From NCBI RefSeq assembly GCF_005047635.1, contig NZ_SUKC01000001.1, positions 1 to 64,000 of the forward strand: 64,000 nt of DNA, given 5' to 3'. Every line of letters begins with the position of its first letter. Position 1 is the stretch's first letter. A program made the position numbers and the translations under genes. This document shows, one piece after another, positions 21,517-30,013 of the stretch. This DNA comes from Arthrobacter sp. CAU 1506. Lineage in GTDB: Bacteria > Actinomycetota > Actinomycetes > Actinomycetales > Micrococcaceae. Below the pieces are notes generated by a model, which saw only the letters and a list, made by a program, of their open reading frames with translations, did no database searches and was not told the DNA's origin.

Positions 21517-23625
21517 ATGCGCTGGGATGGACAGTTAGTCACCGCCGAGTCTCCCGCTGCGTTGCCCGGGCTGGCCAAAACGAGCAACCTTGTACGCAGT
21601 GTGCAGACGCCGGAGTTCGCGGGAATCACCTTTCACGAAGTGCTGGCGAAATCCGCCCTCAGCCGGGTGCCCAGCCAGTCTGCGATGCCTTTCGAGTGGA
21701 CCATCAACCCGTACCGGGGCTGCTCGCATGCCTGCACATACTGCCTGCATCCAGACACGCTGATCCTGATGGCGGACGGCAGGCAAAAGGCGCTCCGCAA
21801 GGTAATGGTTGGCGATGAGGTCATGGGGACAGAAGTCCGTGGCAGCTATCGTCGCTATACGAGGACGCATGTGAGGGCTAAATGGCCCACTCGCAAGCAC
21901 GCCTATCGGCTCACACTGGGAGATGGTACTCAAATTGTGGCCAGCGGCGACCACCGCTTCCTTAGCGATCGCGGCTGGAAATTTGTACAAGGCACGATGT
22001 GGGGAGCAGAACAACGGCCCTATCTGACGCCAAATAACAAGCTCATGGGTTTCGGCCTCCACGGACTGGCGCAAGAGGCCTATGGGCCAGAGCACGACGA
22101 AGCCTACCGCCGTGGATATCTCACCGGAATGATTCGTGGCGATGCGATGTTATTGCGGCGCACCTATACACGGGCCAGCGGCACGCCGAACAACGTCAGC
22201 ATGTTCCGTTTAGCGCTCACGGATTCACAGGCATTGGAGCGGACGCGAGGATATCTGGCGAAGGCGGGGATATCGACCACCCAGCGCCCCTTCGGAACGA
22301 AAACCGATACCCGGAAACAAATGACGGCGATTCATACCTCCCGTGCGGCCCACTATGATGCCATCCAAGGCCTCATTGAATGGCCCGTTAACCCCAGCGA
22401 CACATGGAGCGCCGGCTTTCTGGCTGGAGTCTTCGATGCCGAGGGCAGTTGCTCCCGAGGAGTGCTGCGGATCAGCAACTCCAATCAGGAGATACTCAGG
22501 CACATCGAAACCGCTATGTCGGCTCTCGGAATCACCTATGTTAGGGAACGAGCCCGCGCAAACGGCGTCGCCAATATCCGCGTAGTCGGAGGACTTCCGA
22601 TGCGTTCACGCCTTTTTGGCGCCACAGCTCCAGCTATCTCCCGCAAGTTGAAGATCGAGGGGCTGGCGGTGAAATCGAAAGCCGACCTCCGAATCGTCTT
22701 GATCGAAGATCTCCGCCAAGAACAAGAAATGTTCGACATCACAACGGGAACGGGCGACTTCATTGCCAATGGAGTCGTCAGCCACAACTGCTTCGCTCGC
22801 AAGACCCACAGCTATCTTGGCCTGGACACCGGCTTGGACTTCGACAGCCAGCTGGTAGTGAAAATCAATGCCGGCGAGGTGCTGCGCCGGGAGCTCGCCA
22901 AACCATCATGGAAGCACGAACAGGTGGCCATGGGCACGAACACGGATCCTTACCAGCGGGCAGAAGGCCGGTACAAGCTCATGCCCGAGATCATCAGGGC
23001 CCTGGCCGATTCCGGAACGCCGTTTTCGATCCTGACCAAGGGGACCTTGCTGGCCCGCGATCTGCCCCTGTTGCATGATGTGGCCAAGGACGTCGAGGTC
23101 GGCATGGGCATCTCGCTGGCCATGACCGACGCCGGCTTGGCGCACCGGGTGGAGCCGGGAACACCGACGCCGCGGGCGCGGCTGGACCTGATCGCCAAGC
23201 TCAGCGACGCCGGCCTGGAGTGTTCGGTGATGGCGATGCCGATCCTGCCCTGGCTGACGGATTCCGAAGAGGCGCTCGACGACCTGTGTGCCTCGGTAGC
23301 TGCCGCCGGTGCCACCAGCATGACGGCTGGCGCGCTGCACCTTCGTCCCGGTGCGCGAGAGTGGTACATGCAGTGGCTGGCCAAGGAATATCCGCAGCTG
23401 GTCGACAGCTACCGCCGCCTCTACAACGGCGGAACCTACGCCTCCAAGGATTACCGGCGCTGGCTGGCCGCACGGGTGGGCGCGGCCAAACGCCGGCACG
23501 GTTTGCAGAGCGGAGCCCGGCTGCGCGACATCAACACGCAGCAGCCAGACACTGCTCGCGGACGGCCGATGGGAGGACCGAAGGCCGCCGCACTGCCTGA
23601 GGTTGGGCAGGCGACGCTGTTCTGA
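21517..23625 (+). CDS. Rv2578c-family radical SAM protein interrupted by an intein
   Basis: The host protein resembles the spore photoproduct lyase-like radical SAM family represented by Mycobacterium tuberculosis Rv2578c. It starts like that protein (MRW, then LVRSVQTPEFAGITFHEVL) and has the [4Fe-4S] CX3CX2C motif. Residues C69 and C73 lie in the N-extein, and the third cysteine is the first C-extein residue. After splicing the junction reads CSHACTY-CFARKTHSYL. The precursor is 702 aa, the spliced protein about 353 aa. The tail QATLF also matches Rv2578c. No ribosome binding site is evident. The reaction catalysed is unknown; the location beside dinB and the SOS box suggest a DNA-damage role (inference). 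Confidence 0.92.
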   Translation: MRWDGQLVTAESPAALPGLAKTSNLVRSVQTPEFAGITFHEVLAKSALSRVPSQSAMPFEWTINPYRGCSHACTYCLHPDTLILMADGRQKALRKVMVGDEVMGTEVRGSYRRYTRTHVRAKWPTRKHAYRLTLGDGTQIVASGDHRFLSDRGWKFVQGTMWGAEQRPYLTPNNKLMGFGLHGLAQEAYGPEHDEAYRRGYLTGMIRGDAMLLRRTYTRASGTPNNVSMFRLALTDSQALERTRGYLAKAGISTTQRPFGTKTDTRKQMTAIHTSRAAHYDAIQGLIEWPVNPSDTWSAGFLAGVFDAEGSCSRGVLRISNSNQEILRHIETAMSALGITYVRERARANGVANIRVVGGLPMRSRLFGATAPAISRKLKIEGLAVKSKADLRIVLIEDLRQEQEMFDITTGTGDFIANGVVSHNCFARKTHSYLGLDTGLDFDSQLVVKINAGEVLRRELAKPSWKHEQVAMGTNTDPYQRAEGRYKLMPEIIRALADSGTPFSILTKGTLLARDLPLLHDVAKDVEVGMGISLAMTDAGLAHRVEPGTPTPRARLDLIAKLSDAGLECSVMAMPILPWLTDSEEALDDLCASVAAAGATSMTAGALHLRPGAREWYMQWLAKEYPQLVDSYRRLYNGGTYASKDYRRWLAARVGAAKRRHGLQSGARLRDINTQQPDTARGRPMGGPKAAALPEVGQATLF
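21742..22788 (+). other. intein with LAGLIDADG homing endonuclease
   Basis: In-frame protein intron of 349 aa (host residues 76-424). It begins with Cys1 (CLHPDTLILMADG, GDEV), has a block B-like segment ASGDHRFLS, two LAGLIDADG endonuclease helices (GYLTGMIRGDAML and GFLAGVFDAEGS), and a C-terminal splicing block FDITTGTGDFIANGVVSHN followed by Cys+1. All splice-junction residues (Cys1, terminal His-Asn, Cys+1) are present, so splicing should work. Base composition looks less GC-rich than the flanking exteins, consistent with transfer. It sits immediately before the third iron-sulfur cysteine codon. Confidence 0.95.
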
Positions 23626-23667
23626 CCGCGCGGCGTCGGGCTCGAACCGGTTGGACGTGCCTGGGTG

Positions 23668-24111
23668 TCAGGAGGGGTGGCCAATCGCCGCGGCCGCCTT
23701 GAGGACAGCGGCAACGATCGGGAAGTCGGCCGGAATCCAGGGCAATGACGTGGCTTCGCCCTCGTCCAGCCGGACCCAGCGCAGTTCGTCATGGTCTTCA
23801 AGCGGCTCCGGCCGCCCGTCCGTAATGTACGCACACCACACCCGCATGGCCGCCGTTTCGTTGAGCGGCCAGCCCTGCTCGTGCGGACCGGCTACCTCCG
23901 CGCCAAGCTCAATCCCCACCCCAAGCTCCTCGCGGATTTCGCGCCGGAGGGCGTCCTCGCAGCTCTCCCCCGGCTCCACCTTGCCGCCGGGAAACTCCCA
24001 CAGGCCGGCCAAGGCCTCGGGTGCTGTGCGGCGCGCAGCAAGCAGGGTGCGCGGCGCTTCACGGGCATCGAGGATGGCCGCGCCAACGATTTGTTTCAGA
24101 CTCTGTTGCAC
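23668..24111 (-). CDS. Nudix hydrolase (MutT-like)
   Basis: Hydrolyses a nucleoside diphosphate linked to another moiety, possibly oxidised dNTPs. The Nudix box GX5EX7REUXEEXGU is complete, running from GKVEPGES to REIREELGV. The preceding LWEFPGG is typical of the MutT/8-oxo-dGTP subfamily. The GTG at 24111 is chosen (147 aa) because similarity begins at QQSLKQIVGAAIL; the open frame continues upstream to 24483 but that part is antisense to the exporter start region. The ribosome binding site is weak. Confidence 0.85.
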   Translation of the reverse strand: MQQSLKQIVGAAILDAREAPRTLLAARRTAPEALAGLWEFPGGKVEPGESCEDALRREIREELGVGIELGAEVAGPHEQGWPLNETAAMRVWCAYITDGRPEPLEDHDELRWVRLDEGEATSLPWIPADFPIVAAVLKAAAAIGHPS

Positions 24112-24328
24112 GCCGCTCAGTCTACGGGGAGGTTTGGCTCCTGACTTTTGCTCAGGAGCAGGATTATGTCGCTCACCACAGGCCCGGCGATCCCGGAATG
24201 CGACGCTGCGCTGAGGTGTTGCCATACTGTAATTGCCGGAGCGTGCTCCCCAGGGCCCACCGCTTCCGCCGCACTGGCGCGGCCACTTCTTTCCTCTGCA
24301 TCCCCTGCCGCCAAACGAAAGCCACCAG

Positions 24329-25603
24329 ATGAGCCACCCTGTCCCCGCCACCACACGGACGCCCACTGCCAAACGCCGGACGGTGTGGGCCATCGTTGCA
24401 CTGGCTATGGGCGGGTTCGCCATTGGAACCACGGAATTCGCCATTATGGGGCTGCTGCAGAACGTGGCGGAAGGCTTGAACATCAGTATCCCGGAGAGCG
24501 GGCACCTGATCTCCGCTTATGCGTTGGGCGTGGTGATCGGAGCCCCGCTGCTGGCGGCGCTCGGAGCCAAACTGCCGCACAAGTACATGGTGCTGGGGCT
24601 GATGGTCCTGTTCACGCTGGGGAATCTTTCGTCGGTGCTGGCTCCCGACTATGCCACCATGCTGGTGACCCGATTCATTTCCGGCCTGCCGCACGGCGCC
24701 TACTTTGGCGTGGCCGCCGTCCTGGCAGCCTCGCTGGTATCGCCTGGCCGCCGGGCACAGGCCGTTGCCATGGTGATGCTGGGGCTGTCAGTGGCCAACG
24801 TGGTTGGCGTCCCGCTCGTCACGTGGCTGGGCCAGCAGTACGGCTGGCGGCTGATGTTTGTGGCCGTCGGCGCGGTCGGGGCGGTCACTGTGCTGATGAT
24901 CCAACGCCTTGTCCCCTTCAGCCCGGCGCATGAAGAAGCCGGCGTCCGCCGCGAACTCCGCGCGCTGAAACGGATCCAGGTCTGGCTGGCGCTCCTCGTT
25001 GGCGTGGTTGGTTTCGGCGGGTTCTTTGCCGTGTATTCCTACATCAGCCCCACCATGACGGAGGTGACCGGGCTGGCCCCCGCCGCCCTGCCCTTGATCG
25101 TCGGCCTCTACGGCCTGGGCATGGTCGTTGGCACCTTCATCGGCGGACGGCTGGCGGACCGGTCCGTGATGGGCACCATCTATCAGGTCATGACGGCCAT
25201 CATCGTCGTCCTGGTGCTTTTCTGGGCAGCTTCCTCGGTGGCGATGCTGGCCATCCCGCTGGTCTTCCTCCTCGGCGTCGCCGGATCCAGCCTGATCCCC
25301 GCCCTGCAGACCCGGCTGATGGACGCGTCGCCGGATGCCCAGACCCTTGCGGCATCGCTCAACCATTCGGCCCTGAACATGGCCAACGCGCTGGGCGCGT
25401 TCCTGGGCGGTGTGGTGATCTCCTGGGGCTGGGGCTTCGCTGCACCGGCGCTGGTTGGTGCCGGCCTGGCCGCCCTGGGACTGGGCATCGCCGGGATCAG
25501 CGGCGCCGTCGAGAAGCGGCCCAACCCGGCATCGCCGCAGGCGGCACCAGCACAGGCCCCGGGATCAGCCATGTCCGCATCGGGGCGCACCGGCCAGGAT
25601 TAG
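24329..25603 (+). CDS. MFS exporter, DHA1/AraJ-like
   Basis: Twelve-helix major facilitator of the drug:H+ antiporter-1 type, resembling AraJ/arabinose-efflux proteins. The first helix FAIGTTEFAIMGLL is diagnostic for that branch; motif A-like GAPLLAALGAKLPHKYMVL follows helix 2. It is 424 aa from ATG 24329; the upstream open frame lacks similarity. It ends 4 nt inside the convergent CDF gene. The substrate cannot be predicted. Confidence 0.88.
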   Translation: MSHPVPATTRTPTAKRRTVWAIVALAMGGFAIGTTEFAIMGLLQNVAEGLNISIPESGHLISAYALGVVIGAPLLAALGAKLPHKYMVLGLMVLFTLGNLSSVLAPDYATMLVTRFISGLPHGAYFGVAAVLAASLVSPGRRAQAVAMVMLGLSVANVVGVPLVTWLGQQYGWRLMFVAVGAVGAVTVLMIQRLVPFSPAHEEAGVRRELRALKRIQVWLALLVGVVGFGGFFAVYSYISPTMTEVTGLAPAALPLIVGLYGLGMVVGTFIGGRLADRSVMGTIYQVMTAIIVVLVLFWAASSVAMLAIPLVFLLGVAGSSLIPALQTRLMDASPDAQTLAASLNHSALNMANALGAFLGGVVISWGWGFAAPALVGAGLAALGLGIAGISGAVEKRPNPASPQAAPAQAPGSAMSASGRTGQD

Positions 25604-26544
25604 GCCGGGCCCGCTGGGCGGCCAACGGATTCCGAACGGAAGATGTCCGGTTCCAAATAGATGAGGGTGGCAATCGGCACCGCGTCGCGGATGCGCCGTT
25701 CTGCACCGTCGATCAACCGCGCGATCTCCTGGCCCGAGTCACTCCGTCCCACGCTGATCTTGGCTGCGACCAGGAGTTCCTCCGGCCCCAGGTGCATGGT
25801 CTTCAGGTGAATAACTCGGGTCTCATCGTCGGCGGCGATGGCTTGCTCGATCAGCAGCAGGTGCTCCCGCGAGGCTGATTCGCCCAGCAGCAACGACTTG
25901 GTCTCAATGGCAAGCACGGCAGCGATGGCCACCAGCAGCAGACCGATCATGGCCGTGCCGGCGGCGTCCCACAGCCCGTTGCCGGTCAGCAGGGTGAGGC
26001 TGACACCAAACAACGCGAACACCAGGCCCAGGAGGGCAGCAAAGTCCTCAAGCAGGATTACGGGCAGTTCCGGCGCCTTCGAGCGGCGGATAAAGTCCAC
26101 CCAGCCGGTGGTGCCGCGCATTGGGTTGGACTCCCTGACGGCGGTCCGCAGCGAGAAGGATTCGGCGATGATCGCGCCGGCCAGTACAGCCAAGGGGACC
26201 CACCACCAGAAGCCTTCGATGGGGTGCGGGTCTTGCCACTTGTGGTAAGCCTCGTACAACGCGAACAGTCCACCGACGCTGAACAGCACGATCGAGACGA
26301 TGAACGCGTAGATGTACCGGTCCCGGCCGTAACCGAACGGGTGGCTGGGGCTCGCCTGCCGTGCGGCTCGTTTGCCGCCCACCAAGAGCAGGACCTGGTT
26401 GCCGGAATCGGCCACCGAGTGGATGGCTTCTGCCAGCATCGACGACGATAGGGTCAGGAGATATGCGACGAACTTCAGCGCGGCAATGGTCAGGTTGGCG
26501 GCTAACGCCGCGACGACAGCCTTGGTCCCTCCGCTTCCAGCCAT
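25600..26544 (-). CDS. cation diffusion facilitator transporter
   Basis: Six-helix CDF exporter for divalent cations. The helix II metal site is AEAIHSVADSGNQ (H42, D46). In helix V the usual HxxxD is replaced by LLEDFAALLG (E166, D167), as in the ZnT9-like branch, so the metal specificity may not be classical zinc. The cytoplasmic C-terminal domain spans the last ~90 residues (VIHLKTMHLGPEELLVAAKI). At 314 aa the length is normal. The stop overlaps the convergent exporter stop. Confidence 0.88.
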   Translation of the reverse strand: MAGSGGTKAVVAALAANLTIAALKFVAYLLTLSSSMLAEAIHSVADSGNQVLLLVGGKRAARQASPSHPFGYGRDRYIYAFIVSIVLFSVGGLFALYEAYHKWQDPHPIEGFWWWVPLAVLAGAIIAESFSLRTAVRESNPMRGTTGWVDFIRRSKAPELPVILLEDFAALLGLVFALFGVSLTLLTGNGLWDAAGTAMIGLLLVAIAAVLAIETKSLLLGESASREHLLLIEQAIAADDETRVIHLKTMHLGPEELLVAAKISVGRSDSGQEIARLIDGAERRIRDAVPIATLIYLEPDIFRSESVGRPAGPA

Positions 26545-26629
26545 CCTGCGCCTCCCGGTTCAACCCGACCTCCGCAATGATGCGGCTTCGGTTCTTACCG
26601 TACCTTCGGCCCGGGCCGATCGGCAGGGG

Positions 26630-27550
26630 CTAGACCGGCTGGCCACCCCGCCGCTGGGATCTGGCCGAGGCATACAAGCAGACCGTGGCGGCCGTACCGA
26701 CGTTGAGGCTCTCGGCTTGGCCGTAGACCGGCACCGCCACCCGGTGGGCCGCCGAGGCGAGCTCCTCCGATGAGAGCCCCTGGGCCTCGTTCCCAAAGAG
26801 CCAGGCGGTCGGCGCCGCCAGATCGGGAAGTCCTCCGCCGTCGTCGGAAGCGGAACCGCTCCCCAGCCGCCGAAGCGCACTGCGGTCCTGCAAATCGTCC
26901 AAATCGATCGTGCCGTAGCCGTCGGCAGCGAGCATGGTCAGCCCGGCCGCCCGCAGGGCGGCAGCCAACTCATCAAAATCATGTCCCGTGACCACCGGCA
27001 GGTGGAAAAGCGATCCAGCGGTGGAACGCACGGCCTTGGGGTTGTAGATATCCACGCTGGAGCTGGTCAGTATGACGGCGTCCGCGCCGGCCGAGTCGGC
27101 TGCCCGCAAAATGGTGCCGGCATTGCCGGGATCCTGCACCCGGACCATGATGGCCAGCAGCAGCGGTTTGGCCTGCAGCACTTCATTCAGCGGCCGGTCC
27201 AGGTAGTGGCAGACTGCCACGATTCCCTGCGGGTTGACAGTGTCGGCCATGGCCGCGAGCACGGCGTCGGTGGCCAGCCGCAGCGGCACACCGTCGGCCA
27301 GGTCCGCCAGTTCAGGCAACCGGTCCAGGCAGGCGTCGGTGGCAAAGACCTCGGCCACGATCCCGTCGCCCCCGGAGTCGATGTTCGCGCGGTGGGCGGA
27401 CAAGGCCTCGCGGACAGCCTGCGGGCCTTCGGCGAGGAACTGCCGGCGCTTTAAGCGCACCGAGCGCCCGGCAAGCTTGGCCACATCCTTCACCCGATCG
27501 GCTCGGGGGTTGGACATGATCGTAGCTTGCGGGCGCCCGGTAATGCTCAT
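26630..27550 (-). CDS. TrmH/SpoU-family RNA 2'-O-methyltransferase
   Basis: SPOUT-fold methyltransferase acting on rRNA or tRNA ribose. The three SpoU motifs are visible: VQDPGNAGTILRAADSAGAD, WLFGNEAQGLS and VPVYGQAESLNVGTAAT. An N-terminal substrate-binding domain (RRQFLAEGPQAVREAL) precedes them. The ATG at 27550 is preceded on the minus strand by TATAGT and 6 nt, which would fit a leaderless transcript; an inner ATG at 27517 is the alternative. It lies 45 nt downstream of rplT. The target nucleotide is unknown. Confidence 0.88.
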   Translation of the reverse strand: MSITGRPQATIMSNPRADRVKDVAKLAGRSVRLKRRQFLAEGPQAVREALSAHRANIDSGGDGIVAEVFATDACLDRLPELADLADGVPLRLATDAVLAAMADTVNPQGIVAVCHYLDRPLNEVLQAKPLLLAIMVRVQDPGNAGTILRAADSAGADAVILTSSSVDIYNPKAVRSTAGSLFHLPVVTGHDFDELAAALRAAGLTMLAADGYGTIDLDDLQDRSALRRLGSGSASDDGGGLPDLAAPTAWLFGNEAQGLSSEELASAAHRVAVPVYGQAESLNVGTAATVCLYASARSQRRGGQPV

Positions 27551-27595
27551 ACAGCGACTATAACGTCGCCGTATGGCGGTTCCTGCATCCGGTGC

Positions 27596-28246
27596 TTACT
27601 CGGCAACCTTCTGGCGGGCTTCGCCGCCGGCGGGCTCGAAACCGGCAGCCTTGGCGGCCTCGACGGACTCGAACCAGTACACCGGAGTGGTGTTCTCGTA
27701 CCAGGTGGAACCCGGAACGTGGTACTTCTTGGACTGGTTGCCCTTGATGGTGTAGCCGGCAGGTGCATCCTCGCCGTCAACAGCCTTCACGGCGCCGGCA
27801 ACTTCGCCGGCTTCAGCGGCCGGAGCGGCCTTGGCCTTGGCAGCCGGCTTGGCAGCGGCGGCCGGGCGCTCGGCGGGAGCCGAGGTGTCGGCGGGCAGCG
27901 CATCCTTGGCAATCTTCACCAGAGCAGCGAAGGCGCCGGCGTCGGAGACGGCCAGTTCGGCCAGCATGCGGCGGTCAACCTGAACCTCGGCGGCCTTCAG
28001 GCCCTGGATGAGGCGGTTGTAGGTCAGGCCGTTGGCGCGGGAAGCAGCGTTGATGCGCTGGATCCACAGGCGGCGGAAGTCGCCCTTACGCTTGCGGCGG
28101 TCGCCGTAGCTGTACACGAACGAGTGCAGCAGCTGTTCCTTGGCCTTGCGGTACAGGCGGGACCGCTGTCCGCGGTATCCGGCAGCCCGGTCCAGGATAA
28201 CCCGGCGCTTCTTGTGGGCGTTGACCGCCCGCTTCACACGTGCCAC
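27596..28246 (-). CDS. rplT: 50S ribosomal protein L20 with C-terminal extension
   Basis: Residues 1-118 are a canonical L20 ([31 protein letters not shown]), needed for 50S assembly and, in other bacteria, translational control of its operon. The protein then continues for ~98 residues: an Ala/Pro/Lys-rich linker (120-160) and a compact end domain at ~165-207 ([34 protein letters not shown]). That end domain resembles the short motif, called the 'sunset' domain in some annotations, found at C termini of actinobacterial surface and nuclease proteins. Total length is 216 aa against the usual ~120. Confidence 0.95.
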   Translation of the reverse strand: MARVKRAVNAHKKRRVILDRAAGYRGQRSRLYRKAKEQLLHSFVYSYGDRRKRKGDFRRLWIQRINAASRANGLTYNRLIQGLKAAEVQVDRRMLAELAVSDAGAFAALVKIAKDALPADTSAPAERPAAAAKPAAKAKAAPAAEAGEVAGAVKAVDGEDAPAGYTIKGNQSKKYHVPGSTWYENTTPVYWFESVEAAKAAGFEPAGGEARQKVAE

Positions 28247-28363
28247 GTGCGTACTCCTTTTGATGATTGGTGCCCGGTGGTTCGACCGCCACGATCAGCG
28301 GTCGGGGCAAAACTTGCTGGGATGGTACTGACGGCTGACGCCGTGCGGACCGGAGGGGAGAAG

Positions 28364-28558
28364 TTAGATGCCGAGCATCTTCTTGATGTTGCGCACGTCT
28401 GCCGGAGCAACGATCTTGTCACCTGCGAGGCGGCGGGTCAGCGTGGAAGGCTTGTGCTCCAGGTAGTGGCGGCGGTTGGCCTGCTGGCGCTTGAGCTTGC
28501 CGCTGCCGGTGAGCTTGAAGCGCTTCTTGGCGCCGCTGTGGGTCTTCTGCTTCGGCAT
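28364..28558 (-). CDS. rpmI: 50S ribosomal protein L35
   Basis: Small basic 64-aa ribosomal protein ([36 protein letters not shown]), full length. It sits between infC and rplT in the standard infC-rpmI-rplT order; the 117-nt gap to rplT holds no obvious terminator. Confidence 0.97.
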   Translation of the reverse strand: MPKQKTHSGAKKRFKLTGSGKLKRQQANRRHYLEHKPSTLTRRLAGDKIVAPADVRNIKKMLGI

Positions 28559-28703
28559 GGCTGCCGTTCTCCTTACGTCTTCCTCAGGCCGTTGCTGACC
28601 TTCGGCTCGTGCGGTGCCGCTGCGGGCACCGGCGGTTTACTTGTGTACCGGCACCGGGCACGAGGATGTGCCCGGCGAGATGCCGGATGCTCTCTGGACG
28701 GTC

Positions 28704-29714
28704 TTAGCTCTTGGAGCCGGACCGGCCAGCAGGTTTGGGAGCCGCAGGCCGCGCTGTCGGCTTGGGCCGGGCTGCGGGCTTGGGTGCCGCGGGCTTGGCC
28801 TCGGCAGGTGCTGCGGGCTTCGCCGGAGCGGCAGGCTTGGCCTCCGCTGCAGGCTTCGCCTTGGCCGCAGGCTTGGCCTCCGCTGCAGGCTTCGCCTCGG
28901 CATCAGCCGCGGGCTTCGCCTTGGGCTGTTCCGCCGGCTTGGCCTCTTCGGGCTGCTCCGTGGCCTGCTCCGTGGCCTGAACGTCCGGTTCGGAAACAGC
29001 CGGTGCGGCCGGCTCGGCGGGCGCTTCGGTGGTTTCCTCCGGCTGGCTTGCCATGGCGGCAAGGCCTTCCGGGATCAGGTCGCCCAGGCTCTGGGTGAAC
29101 GGTTCCTGGTCGGCGGAGGTCTCCACCCGCTGCTTCTTGGCCTCGTTCGCAGCCTTGGCATCCGCCTTCTGCGCGGCGCGCCGGGCTTCTGCCTTGGCTT
29201 CGGCCTTGTTCTTGGTCGGGCCGATCACCATGACCATGTTCCTGCCGTCAATCCGCGGAGTCGACTCGATGACGCCGACTTCGGCGACGTCCTCGGCAAA
29301 CTTGTGCAGCAGGCGAATGCCCATTTCCGGGCGCTGTTGCTCACGGCCGCGGAACTGGATCATGGCCTTGACCTTGTCGCCGGCCGCGAGGAACCGAAGC
29401 GCATGGCCGCGCTTCGTCTCGTAGTCGTGCTTATCGATCTTCAGCCGGAACCGGATTTCCTTGAGCACAGTGTTCGTCTGGTTCTTGCGCGCCTCGCGGG
29501 CCTTGACCGCAGCCTCATACTTGTACTTGCCATAGTCCATAAGCTTGCACACCGGAGGCTTTGCCTGCGGTGCGACCTCAACCAGGTCAAGATCCGATTC
29601 CGTGGCCAGGCGGAGGGCGTCCTCAATGCGGACGATGCCGACCTGCTCACCGTTCGGTCCGACTAACCGGACCTCCGGAACGCGGATACGATCGTTGATT
29701 CTTGGCTCGCTAAT
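28704..29714 (-). CDS. infC: translation initiation factor IF-3, ATT start, extended C terminus
   Basis: Prevents premature subunit joining and checks initiation codons. Translating upstream of the first ATG/GTG/TTG shows the true N-terminal domain ([26 protein letters not shown]), and a stop codon lies five codons upstream of an ATT at 29714. CAGGAG is 6 nt before that ATT and no ordinary start exists in the N domain, so translation must begin at AUU, the rare codon that E. coli infC uses for self-control. This gives 336 aa: IF-3 N and C domains to ~residue 175, then ~160 residues of Ala/Pro/Lys/Glu-rich low-complexity tail (repeats of EAKPAA, KPAAPA). Confidence 0.93.
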   Translation of the reverse strand: MSEPRINDRIRVPEVRLVGPNGEQVGIVRIEDALRLATESDLDLVEVAPQAKPPVCKLMDYGKYKYEAAVKAREARKNQTNTVLKEIRFRLKIDKHDYETKRGHALRFLAAGDKVKAMIQFRGREQQRPEMGIRLLHKFAEDVAEVGVIESTPRIDGRNMVMVIGPTKNKAEAKAEARRAAQKADAKAANEAKKQRVETSADQEPFTQSLGDLIPEGLAAMASQPEETTEAPAEPAAPAVSEPDVQATEQATEQPEEAKPAEQPKAKPAADAEAKPAAEAKPAAKAKPAAEAKPAAPAKPAAPAEAKPAAPKPAARPKPTARPAAPKPAGRSGSKS

Positions 29715-29998
29715 GTGTGGCTCCTGTCACTGATATTTGGCTGCCCATGCAATGAAAGAAGGCCTCCCATTGCAAGCGCAATCGAAGGCCTCGAAGGTAG
29801 CGGCAGCCGGAACCGCACAGGTTCCGCGGACTGGGCACGGACTCCTTCCGTGAAAGGAACCGAACACATCCTGCCGACCAAAACCCGGCAGCTCTGGCTA
29901 GCCATACCGACGGGTGGGAGAGGTCTCCGCTTGCAGATTGGACCCCGTTTTCACTAAGTGCTTTCAGGCACATAAGTAACCGGATCCAATTGGTCTGT
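29715..29998 (-). promoter_or_regulatory. structured infC leader with attenuator-like hairpin
   Basis: The ~285-nt region upstream of infC contains several dyads. The strongest (29760-29791) has AGGCCT outer arms and an ATTGC-AAGC-GCAAT inner stem; on the minus strand it is followed by TTCTTTC, as in an intrinsic terminator. A second hairpin is GGAACC-GCACA-GGTTCC at 29809-29825. Control of infC-rpmI-rplT by attenuation or ribosomal-protein binding is known in other phyla. A role here is inferred from structure and position. Confidence 0.5.
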
Positions 29999-30003
29999 GA
30001 CAA
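29973..30003 (-). promoter_or_regulatory. possible infC operon promoter
   Basis: On the minus strand TTGTCA (29998-30003) is followed after 19 nt by TACTTA (29973-29978), in a locally AT-rich stretch upstream of the structured leader. The spacing is long and the -10 imperfect, so this is tentative. Confidence 0.35.
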
Positions 30004-30013
30004 GCTTACCAGT

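Noticed and set aside
28620-29062. Dense simple repeats in infC tail region as a possible CRISPR or satellite
   Set aside because: The periodicity is codon-based (EAKPAA-type protein repeats) and in frame; there are no spacers.
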